Positions 43,524-52,957 of a stretch of DNA of 64,000 bases are shown piece after piece; within the stretch, counting starts at the first letter, position 1; every line of letters starts with the position of its first letter. The translations under genes were made by a program, and so were the position numbers. Below the pieces are notes generated by a model. The model was not told the origin of the DNA. It saw only the letters and a list, made by a program, of their open reading frames with translations, and made no database searches. Source of the DNA: Knoellia sp031844405 (GTDB lineage: Bacteria; Actinomycetota; Actinomycetes; Actinomycetales; Dermatophilaceae); NCBI GenBank assembly GCA_031844405.1, contig JAUZVC010000002.1:744001-808000 (forward strand), written 5' to 3'.

Positions 43524-44942
43524 GTGTTACCAATGGTGACCATGTGGCGAACCCCTGCGCCCCGCACCGCCTCCGCGCGCCGAGTGACCGGCATGTCGGT
43601 GGCCCTGCTGGCCTCCCTCGCCCTCGTGGCTCCGGTCTCGGCCCATCCCTCCGGTGACCCGGACCCGTCGAAGCAGAAGCGCAGCGTCGACGCGCAGATC
43701 AACCAGCTGCGTGAGGACCTCCACGAGACCAACGCCGACCTCGCCAACGCCTACATCGCGCTGCGCACGACCCAGGCCAAGCTCCCCGGCGCACAGGCCG
43801 CGCTCACGCAGGCCCAGGCCGCCGCGTCGCGGGCCGAGGTCGCCAACGCGATGGCGGCGCAGGAGCTCGAGGTCGCCCAGGCCAACGAGACCAAGGCCCA
43901 GGACGAGCTCGCGGCGACGAGCAAGGAGATCCGAGACAGTCGTGGCCAGGTGGCCCAGTTCGCCGCTCAGATCTACCAGGAGCAGGGCTTCGGCGAGCTC
44001 GACATGGCGATGACGTCGACGACACCGCAGCAGTTCGCCGACCGCATCGCCCTCATCGGCACCGTCATGGACCTCCAGGGCCAGTCGATGGTCAAGCTCG
44101 CCACCGCCAAGGCCACGCAGACCGCGCAGGAGGACCACCTCTCCGCGCTGCGGGCCGACAGCGAGAAGGCGAAGCGCAAGGCGGAGGAGACGCTCGCCGC
44201 CGCCAACGCCGCGCGTGACAAGGCCACGGCGGCCAAGGCTGCTCTCGACGCCCTCGCCGCGCAGCAGGCCACCCAGGCGGCCGCCGTCAAGGCGCAGTCC
44301 GTCGCCGAGAGCGCGCGCCTCGCCGCCGCCCAGGCCGAGTCGGCCCGTCTCAGCGCCGTCATCAAGGCCCGCGCCGCCGCCGCCCTGCGCGCCGCGAAGA
44401 TCAAGGCCGCCGCCAACGCCAAGGCCAAGGCCGACGCCGCCGCCCGTGCCGCGCGCAACAAGCGCAAGGGAGGCGCCACCGCCGGCTCGGGCAGTTCCGG
44501 TGGCTCGAGCGGAGGCTCGACCGGTGGGTCGAACGGCGGGTCGAGCGGTGGGCCGCTGAGCCCGCCGACGACCAAGGGGTGGATCAGCTCCGAGTTCGGC
44601 ATGCGGTTCCACCCGATCCAGCACTACTGGAAGCTGCACAGCGGCCGCGACTACGCCGCCCCCTGCGGGACACCGATCAAGGCGGCCGCCGCGGGCACCG
44701 TCATCGAGGCGGGCTACAACTCCGGTTACGGCTACCGCGTCATCATCGACCACGGTGTCATCGGCGGCGTCCACCTCACGACGACCTACAACCACCTCGA
44801 GTCGATCAAGACCCACGGTGGCCGCGTGGGTCGGGGCGCCGTCGTCGGCTACGAGGGCAGCACCGGCAACTCCAACGGCTGCCACCTCCACTTCGAGGTC
44901 TACGAGGACGGCAGCTTCGTCGACCCGCGCAACTACCTCTGA
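43524..44942 (+). CDS. Secreted coiled-coil M23 (LytM) endopeptidase, FtsEX partner
   Basis: 472 aa, GTG at 43524 with GGAGGTGA upstream. A signal peptide (MSVALLASLALVAPVSAHPS region, ~24-41) is followed by long coiled coils (~50-290) very rich in Ala, Lys and Gln, a Gly/Ser linker (GSGSSGGSSGGSTGGS region), and a C-terminal M23 domain. Zinc and catalytic residues: LHSGRDYAAPCGTPI (His and Asp) and NGCHLHFEVYEDG (HxH). This is the EnvC/RipC-like layout in which FtsX activates a septal peptidoglycan hydrolase. The position directly after ftsX supports this. The gap before it (43369-43523) holds a small GCCACC/GGTGGC hairpin and no recognised riboswitch. Confidence 0.92.
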   Translation: MLPMVTMWRTPAPRTASARRVTGMSVALLASLALVAPVSAHPSGDPDPSKQKRSVDAQINQLREDLHETNADLANAYIALRTTQAKLPGAQAALTQAQAAASRAEVANAMAAQELEVAQANETKAQDELAATSKEIRDSRGQVAQFAAQIYQEQGFGELDMAMTSTTPQQFADRIALIGTVMDLQGQSMVKLATAKATQTAQEDHLSALRADSEKAKRKAEETLAAANAARDKATAAKAALDALAAQQATQAAAVKAQSVAESARLAAAQAESARLSAVIKARAAAALRAAKIKAAANAKAKADAAARAARNKRKGGATAGSGSSGGSSGGSTGGSNGGSSGGPLSPPTTKGWISSEFGMRFHPIQHYWKLHSGRDYAAPCGTPIKAAAAGTVIEAGYNSGYGYRVIIDHGVIGGVHLTTTYNHLESIKTHGGRVGRGAVVGYEGSTGNSNGCHLHFEVYEDGSFVDPRNYL

Positions 44943-45052
44943 GCCACGACCCCTGACCGGGGCCGCGTCCCACGGGGCGCCGTGCAAACAGGCGCGCGTG
45001 GACGGCATACGCTGACGTAGCGTGTCGCACGAACTCGAGGAGGTGGGCGCCC

Positions 45053-45538
45053 ATGGCAAAGGCCGGGAGCAAGAAGCAGGAAGATGGGCGCAAGGTCGTC
45101 GCCAGCAACCGCAAGGCGCGCCACGACTACCTCATCGAGGACACCTACGAGGCCGGTCTCGTGCTCATGGGCACGGAGGTCAAGGCGTTGCGGATGGGGC
45201 GGGCGAGCCTCGTCGACGGCTGGGCGAGCTTCAGCGGCGACGAGCTGTGGCTCGAGGGGGTGCACATCCCGGAGTACGTCTCGGGGACGTGGACCAACCA
45301 CACGCCGCGCCGCCGCCGCAAGCTGCTGCTCCACCGCAAGGAGCTCACCAAGATCCTGCAGGCGACCCGCGAGAGCGGGCACACGATCGTCCCGCTCCAG
45401 CTGTACTTCAAGGACGGCCGGGCCAAGGTCGAGATCGCCGTCGCCAAGGGCAAGAAGGAGTACGACAAGCGCCACGCGCTGCGTGAGCGCCAGGACCGTC
45501 GTGAGACCGAGCGGGCGCTCGGCACCTACAGGGGGTAG
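45053..45538 (+). CDS. smpB: SsrA-binding protein SmpB
   Basis: 161 aa, ATG at 45053 with GAGGAGG upstream. It binds tmRNA and delivers it to stalled ribosomes. Conserved blocks: KVVASNRKARHDYLIEDTYE, GLVLMGTEVKALRMGRASLV, EYVSGTWTNHTPRRRRKLLL, LTKILQATRESGHTIVPLQL, YFKDGRAKVEIAVAKGKKEY and the C-terminal basic tail KRHALRERQDRRE needed for decoding-centre insertion. The partner RNA ssrA is at 55796, about 10 kb downstream. ACGGCATAC lies 43 bp upstream of the start, beside a TACGCT -10-like box. Confidence 0.97.
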   Translation: MAKAGSKKQEDGRKVVASNRKARHDYLIEDTYEAGLVLMGTEVKALRMGRASLVDGWASFSGDELWLEGVHIPEYVSGTWTNHTPRRRRKLLLHRKELTKILQATRESGHTIVPLQLYFKDGRAKVEIAVAKGKKEYDKRHALRERQDRRETERALGTYRG

Positions 45539-45541
45539 CCA

Positions 45542-47527
45542 GTGACCGGTCGGCTTCGGAGCTGGGCGGCGGCACTCGGCGCTGCCGCGTGCCTCGCCAT
45601 CCCGCTCGGAGCCACCCTCGTCGCACCACCGGCGTCGGCGTCAGCCGCGTCTGCCTCCTCACCCGCGTCGGTCGTCGGCTTCGTCCCGATGGACGACGAC
45701 GCCGCCGCCTTCAACGTCGCGTATGCCGTCCAGGCGGACGGCTCGATGAAGGTCACCCAGCGCATCCGCTGGGACTTCCCGGACGGTGAGGAGCGGCACG
45801 GGATCTACCGCACGATCCAGACCCGGGCCGGCTACCAGGACTCGACGACGCAGTACCGCCACTACGAGCTGTCCGACGTGGAGGTCACCTCCCCGACGGG
45901 TGCGCCGACCGACACCGACATCTCGGACTTCGGCGCCTACGAGCAGGTGCGGATCGGCAGCCCCGACGAGACGGTCGAGGGCGTGCACGAGTACGTCCTC
46001 ACCTACTCGCTCGCCCACGTCGTCAACGACATCGGCGACGGCACCGCCGAGCTCTACTACAACCACATCGACCCCTCGAACGAGTACGCCTACCGCAACG
46101 TCAGCGCCGACGTCACCGGACCTGTGCCTGCGACGCAGGTGGCCTGCTACTGGGGCGCGCTCCACGAGGACACGACGTGCACCGGGACCGCGGGCGCCAC
46201 CTCGCGCTTCACCATCCCCGACATCTCACCCGGCCAGGGTGCGACGATCGTCGTGTCGTGGCCGCGCTCCGCCTTCGGCGACCTCACCCCGGACCTGCGC
46301 GAGACCGGAGACGACGGCGCCTACGGCGGCGGCTACGACCCCGGACCCTCGCTCACGCCGCAGCAGTCGAGTGCGCTCGGCGCCGCGCTCGCCGGCGGTG
46401 GTGTGCTCCTGCCGCTCCTCGCCGGAGGGCTCATGGGGCTGCTCGTGTGGACCCGTGGTCGGGACGAGGTCTATGCCGGTCTCACGCCGGGCCTGTCGCC
46501 GGGCGTGGGCGAGAGTGCCCCGGTGGTGCGCGGCGGCGCGCCGACGGTGGCCGTCCAGTTCAACCCACCGCCCGGAGTCCAGCCCGGCATGGTCGGCACG
46601 ATCATGGACGAGAAGGCCGACGTCGTCGACGTCACGGCCACGCTCATCGACCTCGCCGTCCGCGGCCACCTCACGATCACCAACGAGGAGCGCGGTCGCT
46701 TCCGCAGCGACGACTGGATCCTGCGCCGCCAGACCCCTCCCGTCGGCGCCGCGGCTCTCGCGCCCTACGAGCAGCGGCTGCTCGACGGCATCTTCTCGAC
46801 GGCCGACGAGACCCGGCTGTCGGCGCTCAAGAACCACTTCTCGAGCACGCTCAAGCAGGTCCAGTCGATGATGTACACCGAGGCCGTCCAGCGGCACTGG
46901 TTCCGGCGCTCGCCGGACGCCCAGCGCGCGGGCTGGGTCGGCCTCGGCTTCCTCGTCATGGGGCTCGGCGTCCTCGCACTCTTCTTCGGCACGGGTGCGC
47001 TGGGGGCGCTCGGTGGTGGCGCCCTCGTCGCCAAGGGCTGGGTCTTCGGCATCGGCCTCATCGTCGCCGGGCTCATCGTCCAGCTCCTCGGTCGCCGGAT
47101 GGCCTCCCGCACCGCCGAGGGGAGCGCCGTCCTCGCGCAGTCGCAGGGCTTCGAGCGCTACATCGCGACCGCCGAGGCCAACCAGATCCGGTGGGAGGAG
47201 GCGCAAGACGTCTTCTCGCGGTTCCTGCCCTACGCCATCGTCTTCGGCCTCGCCGACCGCTGGGCGACCGTCTTCGAGGAGGTCGCGACCGCCGCGGCCG
47301 CCGCGGGCCACGTCATCGCCGCGCCGACCTGGTACGCCGGGCCGATCACGGGATGGAACTTCGGACATGTCGCCTCGAGCATGGACTCCTTCTCGACCCA
47401 GGCGGCCGGCACCTTCGTCTCGACGCCGGGCTCGTCCGGCGGCTCGGGCCTCGGTGGCGGCGGCTTCTCGGGCGGGGGCGGCTTCTCCGGCGGCGGTGGC
47501 GGCGGGGGCGGCGGCGGGTCCTGGTAG
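45542..47527 (+). CDS. DUF2207 domain membrane protein with Gly-rich tail
   Basis: 661 aa, GTG 3 bp after the smpB stop. A signal peptide (AAALGAAACLAIPLGATLVA) is followed by an extracytoplasmic DUF2207 domain. Recognisable pieces are RIRWDFPDGEERHGIYRTIQ and DTAELYYNHI-like YNHIDPSNEYAYRNVSADVT (~155-180). A TM helix lies at ~283-303, and a cytoplasmic domain follows (DEKADVVDVTATLIDLAVRG). Two more TM helices lie around 460-510, and the C-terminus ends in a run of glycines (FSGGGGFSGGGGGGGGGGSW). Such proteins are widespread and uncharacterised. It is probably co-transcribed with smpB by position. Confidence 0.88.
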   Translation: MTGRLRSWAAALGAAACLAIPLGATLVAPPASASAASASSPASVVGFVPMDDDAAAFNVAYAVQADGSMKVTQRIRWDFPDGEERHGIYRTIQTRAGYQDSTTQYRHYELSDVEVTSPTGAPTDTDISDFGAYEQVRIGSPDETVEGVHEYVLTYSLAHVVNDIGDGTAELYYNHIDPSNEYAYRNVSADVTGPVPATQVACYWGALHEDTTCTGTAGATSRFTIPDISPGQGATIVVSWPRSAFGDLTPDLRETGDDGAYGGGYDPGPSLTPQQSSALGAALAGGGVLLPLLAGGLMGLLVWTRGRDEVYAGLTPGLSPGVGESAPVVRGGAPTVAVQFNPPPGVQPGMVGTIMDEKADVVDVTATLIDLAVRGHLTITNEERGRFRSDDWILRRQTPPVGAAALAPYEQRLLDGIFSTADETRLSALKNHFSSTLKQVQSMMYTEAVQRHWFRRSPDAQRAGWVGLGFLVMGLGVLALFFGTGALGALGGGALVAKGWVFGIGLIVAGLIVQLLGRRMASRTAEGSAVLAQSQGFERYIATAEANQIRWEEAQDVFSRFLPYAIVFGLADRWATVFEEVATAAAAAGHVIAAPTWYAGPITGWNFGHVASSMDSFSTQAAGTFVSTPGSSGGSGLGGGGFSGGGGFSGGGGGGGGGGSW

Positions 47528-47604
47528 GCGGGCGGACGGCATACGCGGACATTTCGCCACGTCCTAGCACCCGATCGAGGGTCGTCATGTGATGGCCTGA
47601 GGGC

Positions 47605-48129
47605 ATGACCAAGAAGATCGCGTTCCTCACCGCACCCGAAGGCATCGAGCGGGTCGAGCTCACCGACCCCTGGGACTCCGTCACCGGCGCCGGCCACTCG
47701 GCCACGCTGCTCAGCACCGAGTCCGGCACGGTGCAGACCTTCGACCACCTCGACAAGGCCGAGACCCGGCCGGTCGACGGACTCGTCAAGGACGCGTCGG
47801 TCGACGACTACGACGCGCTCGTCCTGCCCGGTGGCGTCGCCAACCCCGACGCGCTGCGGATGGACACCGACGCCGTCGCGTTCATCAAGGCGTTCGTCGA
47901 GTCGGGCAAGCCCGTCGCCGCGATCTGCCACGCGCCGTGGACCCTCGTCGAGGCCGGGGTCCTCGAGGGCCGCACCCTCGCCTCGTGGCCGAGCCTGCAG
48001 ACCGACATCCGCAACGCCGGCGGCACGTGGAAGGACGAGGAGGTCGTCGTCGACGACAACCTCATCACGAGCCGCAACCCCGACGACATCCCCGCCTTCA
48101 CCAAGGCGCTGCTCGACGCCGTCGGCTGA
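47605..48129 (+). CDS. DJ-1/PfpI family protein (class I glutamine amidotransferase-like)
   Basis: 174 aa, ATG. The nucleophile Cys is in VAAICHAPWTLVEAG (~107-121), preceded by a Glu in DYDALVLPGGVANPDALRMD. The fold order (IAFLTAPEGIERVELTDPWD at the start, TDIRNAGGTWKDEEVVVDDN late) matches PfpI/YhbO proteins, which include deglycases and stress proteins. Cytoplasmic. A strong terminator follows at 48149. Confidence 0.9.
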   Translation: MTKKIAFLTAPEGIERVELTDPWDSVTGAGHSATLLSTESGTVQTFDHLDKAETRPVDGLVKDASVDDYDALVLPGGVANPDALRMDTDAVAFIKAFVESGKPVAAICHAPWTLVEAGVLEGRTLASWPSLQTDIRNAGGTWKDEEVVVDDNLITSRNPDDIPAFTKALLDAVG

Positions 48130-48148
48130 GCCCCCCCCCGAACGACGA

Positions 48149-48181
48149 AGGACCGGCCCCCTCCCTGTGGGGGCCGGTCCT
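48149..48181 (+). terminator. Perfect 13-bp stem terminator after the PfpI gene
   Basis: AGGACCGGCCCCC (48149-48161) pairs with GGGGGCCGGTCCT (48169-48181) around a 7-nt loop. It lies between convergent genes (PfpI plus strand, CsbD minus strand) and can serve both. A GTATGCCGT motif follows directly at 48184. Confidence 0.75.
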
Positions 48182-48200
48182 CCGTATGCCGTGTGGCGCC

Positions 48201-48374
48201 TCAGTTCTTGAAGGCGTCCTTGATCTTCTCGCCGGCCTGCTTGACGTCGGCCTTGGACTGGTCCGCGCGACCCTCGGCCTCGAGGCGCTCGTTGTCCGTC
48301 GCCTTGCCGGTGGCCTCCTTGGCCTTGCCGCTGGCGTCCTCGGACATGTTGTCGATCTTGTCTCCGATACCCAT
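48201..48374 (-). CDS. CsbD-family small stress protein
   Basis: 57 aa from the ATG at 48374 (MGIGDKIDNMSEDASGKAKE), with AAGGAGC upstream; the longer in-frame start lacks one. It is highly charged, without Cys or aromatic residues except one Phe. The repeats KAKEATGKATDN and KADVKQAGEKIKDAF are the CsbD signature. Family members are abundant general-stress proteins of unknown mechanism. Confidence 0.9.
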   Translation of the reverse strand: MGIGDKIDNMSEDASGKAKEATGKATDNERLEAEGRADQSKADVKQAGEKIKDAFKN

Positions 48375-48456
48375 GGTGAAGCTCCTTGGTGTTGCGGATG
48401 AGGGATCTGCATCGACTGGGGGCGCCGCTCCTTGACGCCGGGGATGCTCCTTCACG

Positions 48457-51400
48457 CTAGCCGATCGAGAGCACCAGAAGGAGATCTCCGCCCTCCACTT
48501 GTTGGTGACCGCCGATGGCGAGGCGCTCGACCGTGCCGGAGGAGGGCGCGGTGATGCTGGCCTCCATCTTCATCGCCTCGATCGTCGCGACGACGGCGCC
48601 CGCCTCGACCGTGTCTCCCTCGGCGACGTTGGGCGTGACCACGCCGGCGAAGGGCGCGGGAACGTGGGCCGGGTTGCCGGGCTCGGCCTTCTCGGCGGCC
48701 TTGACGTCGACCTTGATGGCATTGTCGCGCACCGTGATCGGGCGGAACTGTCCGTTGAGGGTGCACATCACGGTGCGCATGCCCTTGGCGTCGGCCTCAC
48801 CGATCGAGGAGATGCCCAGGAGGAGCCGCTTGCCGGCCTCGATCTCGACCTCGTACTCGCGGGACTGGTCGAGGCCGTGGAGGAACTCGACCGTGCCGAG
48901 CACGGACAGGTCGCCGAAGCGCTCGCGCGAGGAGAGGAAGTCCTTCGTCGGCCCGGGGAAGAGCAGCTCGTTGAGGGTGGCGCGGGGGTGGGCCTCGAGC
49001 GCCTGCTCCTGCTCGGAGGTGAGCTCCGTGACGCGCGGCTTGCCCTGGCGGCCCTGGAGCGCCTTGGTGCGGAACGGCTCGGGCCAGCCACCGGGCGGGT
49101 CGCCGAGCTCGCCCTCGAGGAAGCCGATGACCGAGTCGGGGATGTCGTAGCGGGTCGGGTTCTCCTCGAAGTCCGCCGGATCGGCTCCAGCGCCGACGAG
49201 CGCGAGCGCGAGGTCGCCGACGACCTTGCTGCTCGGGGTCACCTTGACGATGTTGCCGAGGATGCGGTTCGCCGCGGCATAGGTGTCCTCGATGTCCTCG
49301 AACCGGTCACCGAGACCGAGGGCGATCGCCTGCTGGCGCAGGTTCGAGAGCTGCCCGCCCGGGATCTCGTGGAAGTAGACACGGCCGGTGGGGGAGGGCA
49401 GCCCGGACTCGAAGGGGGCGTAGAGCTGGCGCACCGCCTCCCAGTAGGGCTCGAGCGCGAAGACGTGGTCGATGTCGAGACCGGTCGGGCGGTCGGTGCC
49501 GTCGGTGGCGGCGACGAGGGCCGAGAGTGACGGCTGGCTCGTCGTGCCCGCCATCGCGGCGCAGGCCGCGTCGACGGCGTCCACCCCGGCGTCGATGGCG
49601 GCGAGCAGGGTGCCGACCTGGCCGCCGGCGGTGTCGTGCGTGTGGAGGTGGACCGGCAGGTCGAACCGCTCGCGCAGCGCCGTGACGAGGGTGCGGGCCG
49701 CAGGTGCCCGCAGTAGCCCGGCCATGTCCTTGATGGCGAGGACGTGGGCTCCGGTGCCGACGATCTCCTCGGCGAGACGCAGGTAGTAGTCGAGCGTGTA
49801 GAGCTGCTCGCCCGGGTCGCTGAGGTTGCCGGTGTAGCAGAGCGCGACCTCGGCGACCGCCGTGCCGGTGTCGAGCACCGCCTCGACGGCGGGGCGCATC
49901 TGGCTCACGTCGTTGAGCGAGTCGAAGATGCGGAAGATGTCGAGCCCCGACCGTGCGGCCTCGTGGACGAACGCGTCGGTGACCTTGGTGGGGTAGGGCG
50001 TGTAGCCGACGGTGTTGCGACCGCGCAGGAGCATCTGCAGCGGGATGTTGGGCATCGCCTCGCGCAGCAGTGCGAGCCGCTCCCACGGATCCTCGCTGAG
50101 GAAGCGCAGGGCGACGTCGTAGGTCGCGCCGCCCCAGGCCTCCATCGACAGCAGCTCGGGGGTGAGGCGGGAGACGTGCCCGGCGACGTGGAGCAGGTCA
50201 CGGGTGCGCATCCGGGTGGCGAGCAGCGACTGGTGCGCGTCACGGAAGGTCGTGTCGGTGACGGCGACCCCGGTGCGCTCGCGCAGGCGCCTCGAGAACT
50301 CGGCGGGGCCGACCCGCTGGAGCAGGTCCCGTGAGCCGGGCGGCACGGGGGAGTCGAGGTCGAGGACGGGCAGCTTGGCGCGCGGCCGGATGCGGGTGCG
50401 CGCCGGGCCGTGCGGCTGGTTGACCGTGACGTCGGCGAGGTAGGTGAGCAGCTTGGTGCCCCGGTCGGCGGGCGTGCGCGCGGTGAGCAGCTCGGGGCGC
50501 TCGTCGATGAAGGACGTCGTCGCCCGGCCGGCCTGGAAGACGGGGTCGGCGAGGACGCCCTCGAGGAAGCGGATGTTCGTCGAGACGCCGCGGATCCTGA
50601 ACTCCGCCAACGCCCTTCGTGCCCGCCGGACCGCCATCGGGAAGTCACGCCCGCGGCAGGTGAGCTTGACGAGCATCGAGTCGAAGTGCGCCGAGACGCG
50701 GGCACCGACGAAGACCGTTCCACCGTCGAGCCGCACCCCGCCGCCGCCCGCCGAGCGGTAGACCGTGATGGTGCCGGCGTCGGGGCGGAAGCCGTTGGCG
50801 GGGTCCTCGGTGGTGATCCGGCACTGGAGGGCGAAGCCGCGCAGCCGGATGTCCTCCTGGCGCAGGTCGAGGTCGGTGAAGTCCTCGCCCGAGGCGATGC
50901 GCATCTGCGAGACGACGAGGTCGACGTCGGTGACCTCCTCGGTCACGGTGTGCTCGACCTGGATGCGCGGGTTCATCTCGATGAAGACGTAGCGACCGTC
51001 CTTGCCGAGGAGGAACTCGACGGTGCCGGCGTTGACGTAGCCGATCTCGCGCGCGAACCGCACGGCGTCGGCACACATGCTCTCTCGGGTCTCGGGGTCG
51101 AGCCCGGGCGCGGGAGCGATCTCGACGACCTTCTGGTGCCGGCGCTGGACCGAGCAGTCGCGCTCGAAGAGGTGGAGGACGCCCGTCTCGCCGCCGGTGC
51201 CGTCGCTGAGGACCTGCACCTCGATGTGCCGCGGGTCGACCACGGCCTCCTCGATGTAGAGGGTCGGGTCGCCGAAGGCGGCGTCGGCCTCGCGCTGGGC
51301 CGCCTCGAGCGCCTCACGCAGCGCGGACGGCTCCTCGACCCGGCGCATGCCGCGGCCGCCGCCGCCGGAGACCGCCTTGACGAAGACGGGGAAGCCGATG

Positions 51401-51849
51401 TCGGCGGCGGCAGCCTCGAGCGCGTCGAGGTCCGTGCCCGCCTCGGACCCGCGGAGCGTCGGCAGCCCGGCGGCGCGGGCGGCGGCGATCGCCTTGGCCT
51501 TGTTGCCCGTGAGGTGGAGGACCTCGGCAGGCGGGCCGATGAAGGTGATGCCGTTCGCGGCGCACTCCTCGGCGAGCAGCGGGTTCTCGGAGAGGAAGCC
51601 GTAGCCGGGGTAGATCGCGTCGGCGCCGCACTCGACCGCGACGCGCACGATGTTCTCGTGGTCGAGGTAGGCGCGGACCGGGTGGCCCTCCTCGCCGATC
51701 TGGTAGGACTCGTCGGCCTTGAGCCGGTGCTCCGAGGTGCGGTCCTCGTGCGGGAAGACCGCGACCGTCTTCGCGCCGAGCTCGGTGGCGGCGCGGAACG
51801 CGCGGACGGCGATCTCGCCCCGGTTGGCGACAAGGACCTTGCGGAACAC
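48457..51849 (-). CDS. pyc: Pyruvate carboxylase
   Basis: 1130 aa, GTG at 51849 with GGAGG upstream. It carboxylates pyruvate to oxaloacetate using biotin, feeding the TCA cycle. The N-terminal biotin carboxylase domain (MFRKVLVANRGEIAVRAFRA; ATP-grasp loop FVKAVSGGGGRGMR; NPRIQVEHTVTEEVT) spans ~1-450. The carboxyltransferase domain (DTTFRDAHQSLLATRMRT, LLRGRNTVGYTPYP, HLHTHDTAG) covers ~530-800, then the allosteric region. The C-terminal biotinyl domain has the lysine in EAMKMEAS (~1094). The start codon overlaps a GTATGCCGT motif (minus strand of 51848-51856). A 14-bp palindrome lies 24 bp upstream. Confidence 0.97.
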   Translation of the reverse strand: MFRKVLVANRGEIAVRAFRAATELGAKTVAVFPHEDRTSEHRLKADESYQIGEEGHPVRAYLDHENIVRVAVECGADAIYPGYGFLSENPLLAEECAANGITFIGPPAEVLHLTGNKAKAIAAARAAGLPTLRGSEAGTDLDALEAAAADIGFPVFVKAVSGGGGRGMRRVEEPSALREALEAAQREADAAFGDPTLYIEEAVVDPRHIEVQVLSDGTGGETGVLHLFERDCSVQRRHQKVVEIAPAPGLDPETRESMCADAVRFAREIGYVNAGTVEFLLGKDGRYVFIEMNPRIQVEHTVTEEVTDVDLVVSQMRIASGEDFTDLDLRQEDIRLRGFALQCRITTEDPANGFRPDAGTITVYRSAGGGGVRLDGGTVFVGARVSAHFDSMLVKLTCRGRDFPMAVRRARRALAEFRIRGVSTNIRFLEGVLADPVFQAGRATTSFIDERPELLTARTPADRGTKLLTYLADVTVNQPHGPARTRIRPRAKLPVLDLDSPVPPGSRDLLQRVGPAEFSRRLRERTGVAVTDTTFRDAHQSLLATRMRTRDLLHVAGHVSRLTPELLSMEAWGGATYDVALRFLSEDPWERLALLREAMPNIPLQMLLRGRNTVGYTPYPTKVTDAFVHEAARSGLDIFRIFDSLNDVSQMRPAVEAVLDTGTAVAEVALCYTGNLSDPGEQLYTLDYYLRLAEEIVGTGAHVLAIKDMAGLLRAPAARTLVTALRERFDLPVHLHTHDTAGGQVGTLLAAIDAGVDAVDAACAAMAGTTSQPSLSALVAATDGTDRPTGLDIDHVFALEPYWEAVRQLYAPFESGLPSPTGRVYFHEIPGGQLSNLRQQAIALGLGDRFEDIEDTYAAANRILGNIVKVTPSSKVVGDLALALVGAGADPADFEENPTRYDIPDSVIGFLEGELGDPPGGWPEPFRTKALQGRQGKPRVTELTSEQEQALEAHPRATLNELLFPGPTKDFLSSRERFGDLSVLGTVEFLHGLDQSREYEVEIEAGKRLLLGISSIGEADAKGMRTVMCTLNGQFRPITVRDNAIKVDVKAAEKAEPGNPAHVPAPFAGVVTPNVAEGDTVEAGAVVATIEAMKMEASITAPSSGTVERLAIGGHQQVEGGDLLLVLSIG

Positions 51850-51872
51850 GGCATACCTCCGTCGGAAGGGCG

Positions 51873-51886
51873 GCTTTCGCGAAAGC
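51873..51886. promoter_or_regulatory. 14-bp perfect palindrome upstream of pyc
   Basis: GCTTTCGCGAAAGC is self-complementary and lies 24 bp upstream of the pyc start codon, between pyc and a divergent exported-protein gene. On the minus strand it directly follows and partly overlaps a TACGCT -10-like box, so a bound repressor would block pyc initiation. The regulator is unknown. Confidence 0.5.
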
Positions 51887-51984
51887 GTAGTGACCGACCA
51901 GCCCGTGAGACCGTTCGCCCACAGTGCGGACGCTCGTCACCTGCTCGACGCGCGGGATCCGCCGTGGCGCGGGAGGGTGGCCCC

Positions 51985-52902
51985 ATGACCCGTATGCCGT
52001 TCACCCGCCTTCTCGTCGCCACCACAGCCGCGCTCGGCGCGGCCCTCGCCGGTCCGGCCGCCGTCACACCGGCCGCCTCCGCCGCCCCCGCCTCCGCCAC
52101 GTCCGCCTCCTCGATCACCGCCGCCGCGCCGTGGTCGAGCGTGCAGCCGCTCGAACGGGCCCACGCCCACAACGACTACGAGCACGACCGCCCGCTCCTC
52201 GACGCGCTCGACCACGGGTTCACCTCGGCCGAGGCCGACGTCTGGCTCGTCGACGGCGAGCTCTACATCGGACACGACGGACCCGACCCCGCCCGCACAC
52301 TGCGCAGCACCTACCTCGAGCCGCTCGCGCAGCGCTTCCGCGAGAACGGCGGCTCGGTCCACCGTCAGTGGCGCGACACCTTCCGGCTGCTCGTCGACGT
52401 CAAGAGCGAGGGCACGGCCGCGTGGCCGGTCATCGAGCGCCAGCTCGCCGACTACCCGCAGCTCTTCACGGCATACCGGCAGGGGAGGGTGCACCAGCGC
52501 GCGGTGACTGCCGTCATCTCGGGCAACCGCGACCTCTCCGCGATGCAGGCGGCCACCACGCGGTTCTCCTTCTACGACGGGCGGATGGGCGACCTCGGCG
52601 GCCCGCTCGGCGCCGACCTCGTGCCGCTCATCAGCGACAACTGGACCAAGCACTTCACCTGGCTCGGTGTCGGCCCGATGCCGGAGGCCGAGCGCGCCAA
52701 GCTGCGGACGATCGTCGCGACCGCCCACGCCCGCGGCCAGCAGATCCGCTTCTGGGCGACACCGGACGCCGCGCTCCCGAACCGCGAGGCCCTGTGGCGC
52801 GAGCTCGTCGCAGCCGACGTCGACGTCCTCAACACCGACGACCTCGCCGGCCTCCAGTCCTTCCTCCTCGCGGAGGACCCGGAGGAGAGGGCCGCCGCCT
52901 GA
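51985..52902 (+). CDS. Exported phosphatidylinositol-PLC/GDPD-like phosphodiesterase
   Basis: 305 aa, ATG at 51985 with GGGAGGG upstream. The signal peptide (RLLVATTAALGAALAGPAAV) ends in an Ala-rich stretch. ERAHAHNDYEHDRPLLDALD (~54-73) is the hallmark of a branch of the PI-PLC/GDPD superfamily, with catalytic His residues. EADVWLVDGELYIGHDG carries the Glu/Asp metal ligands and the second His, and RLLVDVKSEG and IRFWATPD follow. It probably cleaves a phosphodiester of lipids or polyols outside the cell. It is divergent from pyc. Confidence 0.85.
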   Translation: MTRMPFTRLLVATTAALGAALAGPAAVTPAASAAPASATSASSITAAAPWSSVQPLERAHAHNDYEHDRPLLDALDHGFTSAEADVWLVDGELYIGHDGPDPARTLRSTYLEPLAQRFRENGGSVHRQWRDTFRLLVDVKSEGTAAWPVIERQLADYPQLFTAYRQGRVHQRAVTAVISGNRDLSAMQAATTRFSFYDGRMGDLGGPLGADLVPLISDNWTKHFTWLGVGPMPEAERAKLRTIVATAHARGQQIRFWATPDAALPNREALWRELVAADVDVLNTDDLAGLQSFLLAEDPEERAAA

Positions 52903-52957
52903 GCGGCGGCAGGGCCGGCGCGGCCGAGCCCGCCGATGCTCCCCGAGGGCGCCGTCG

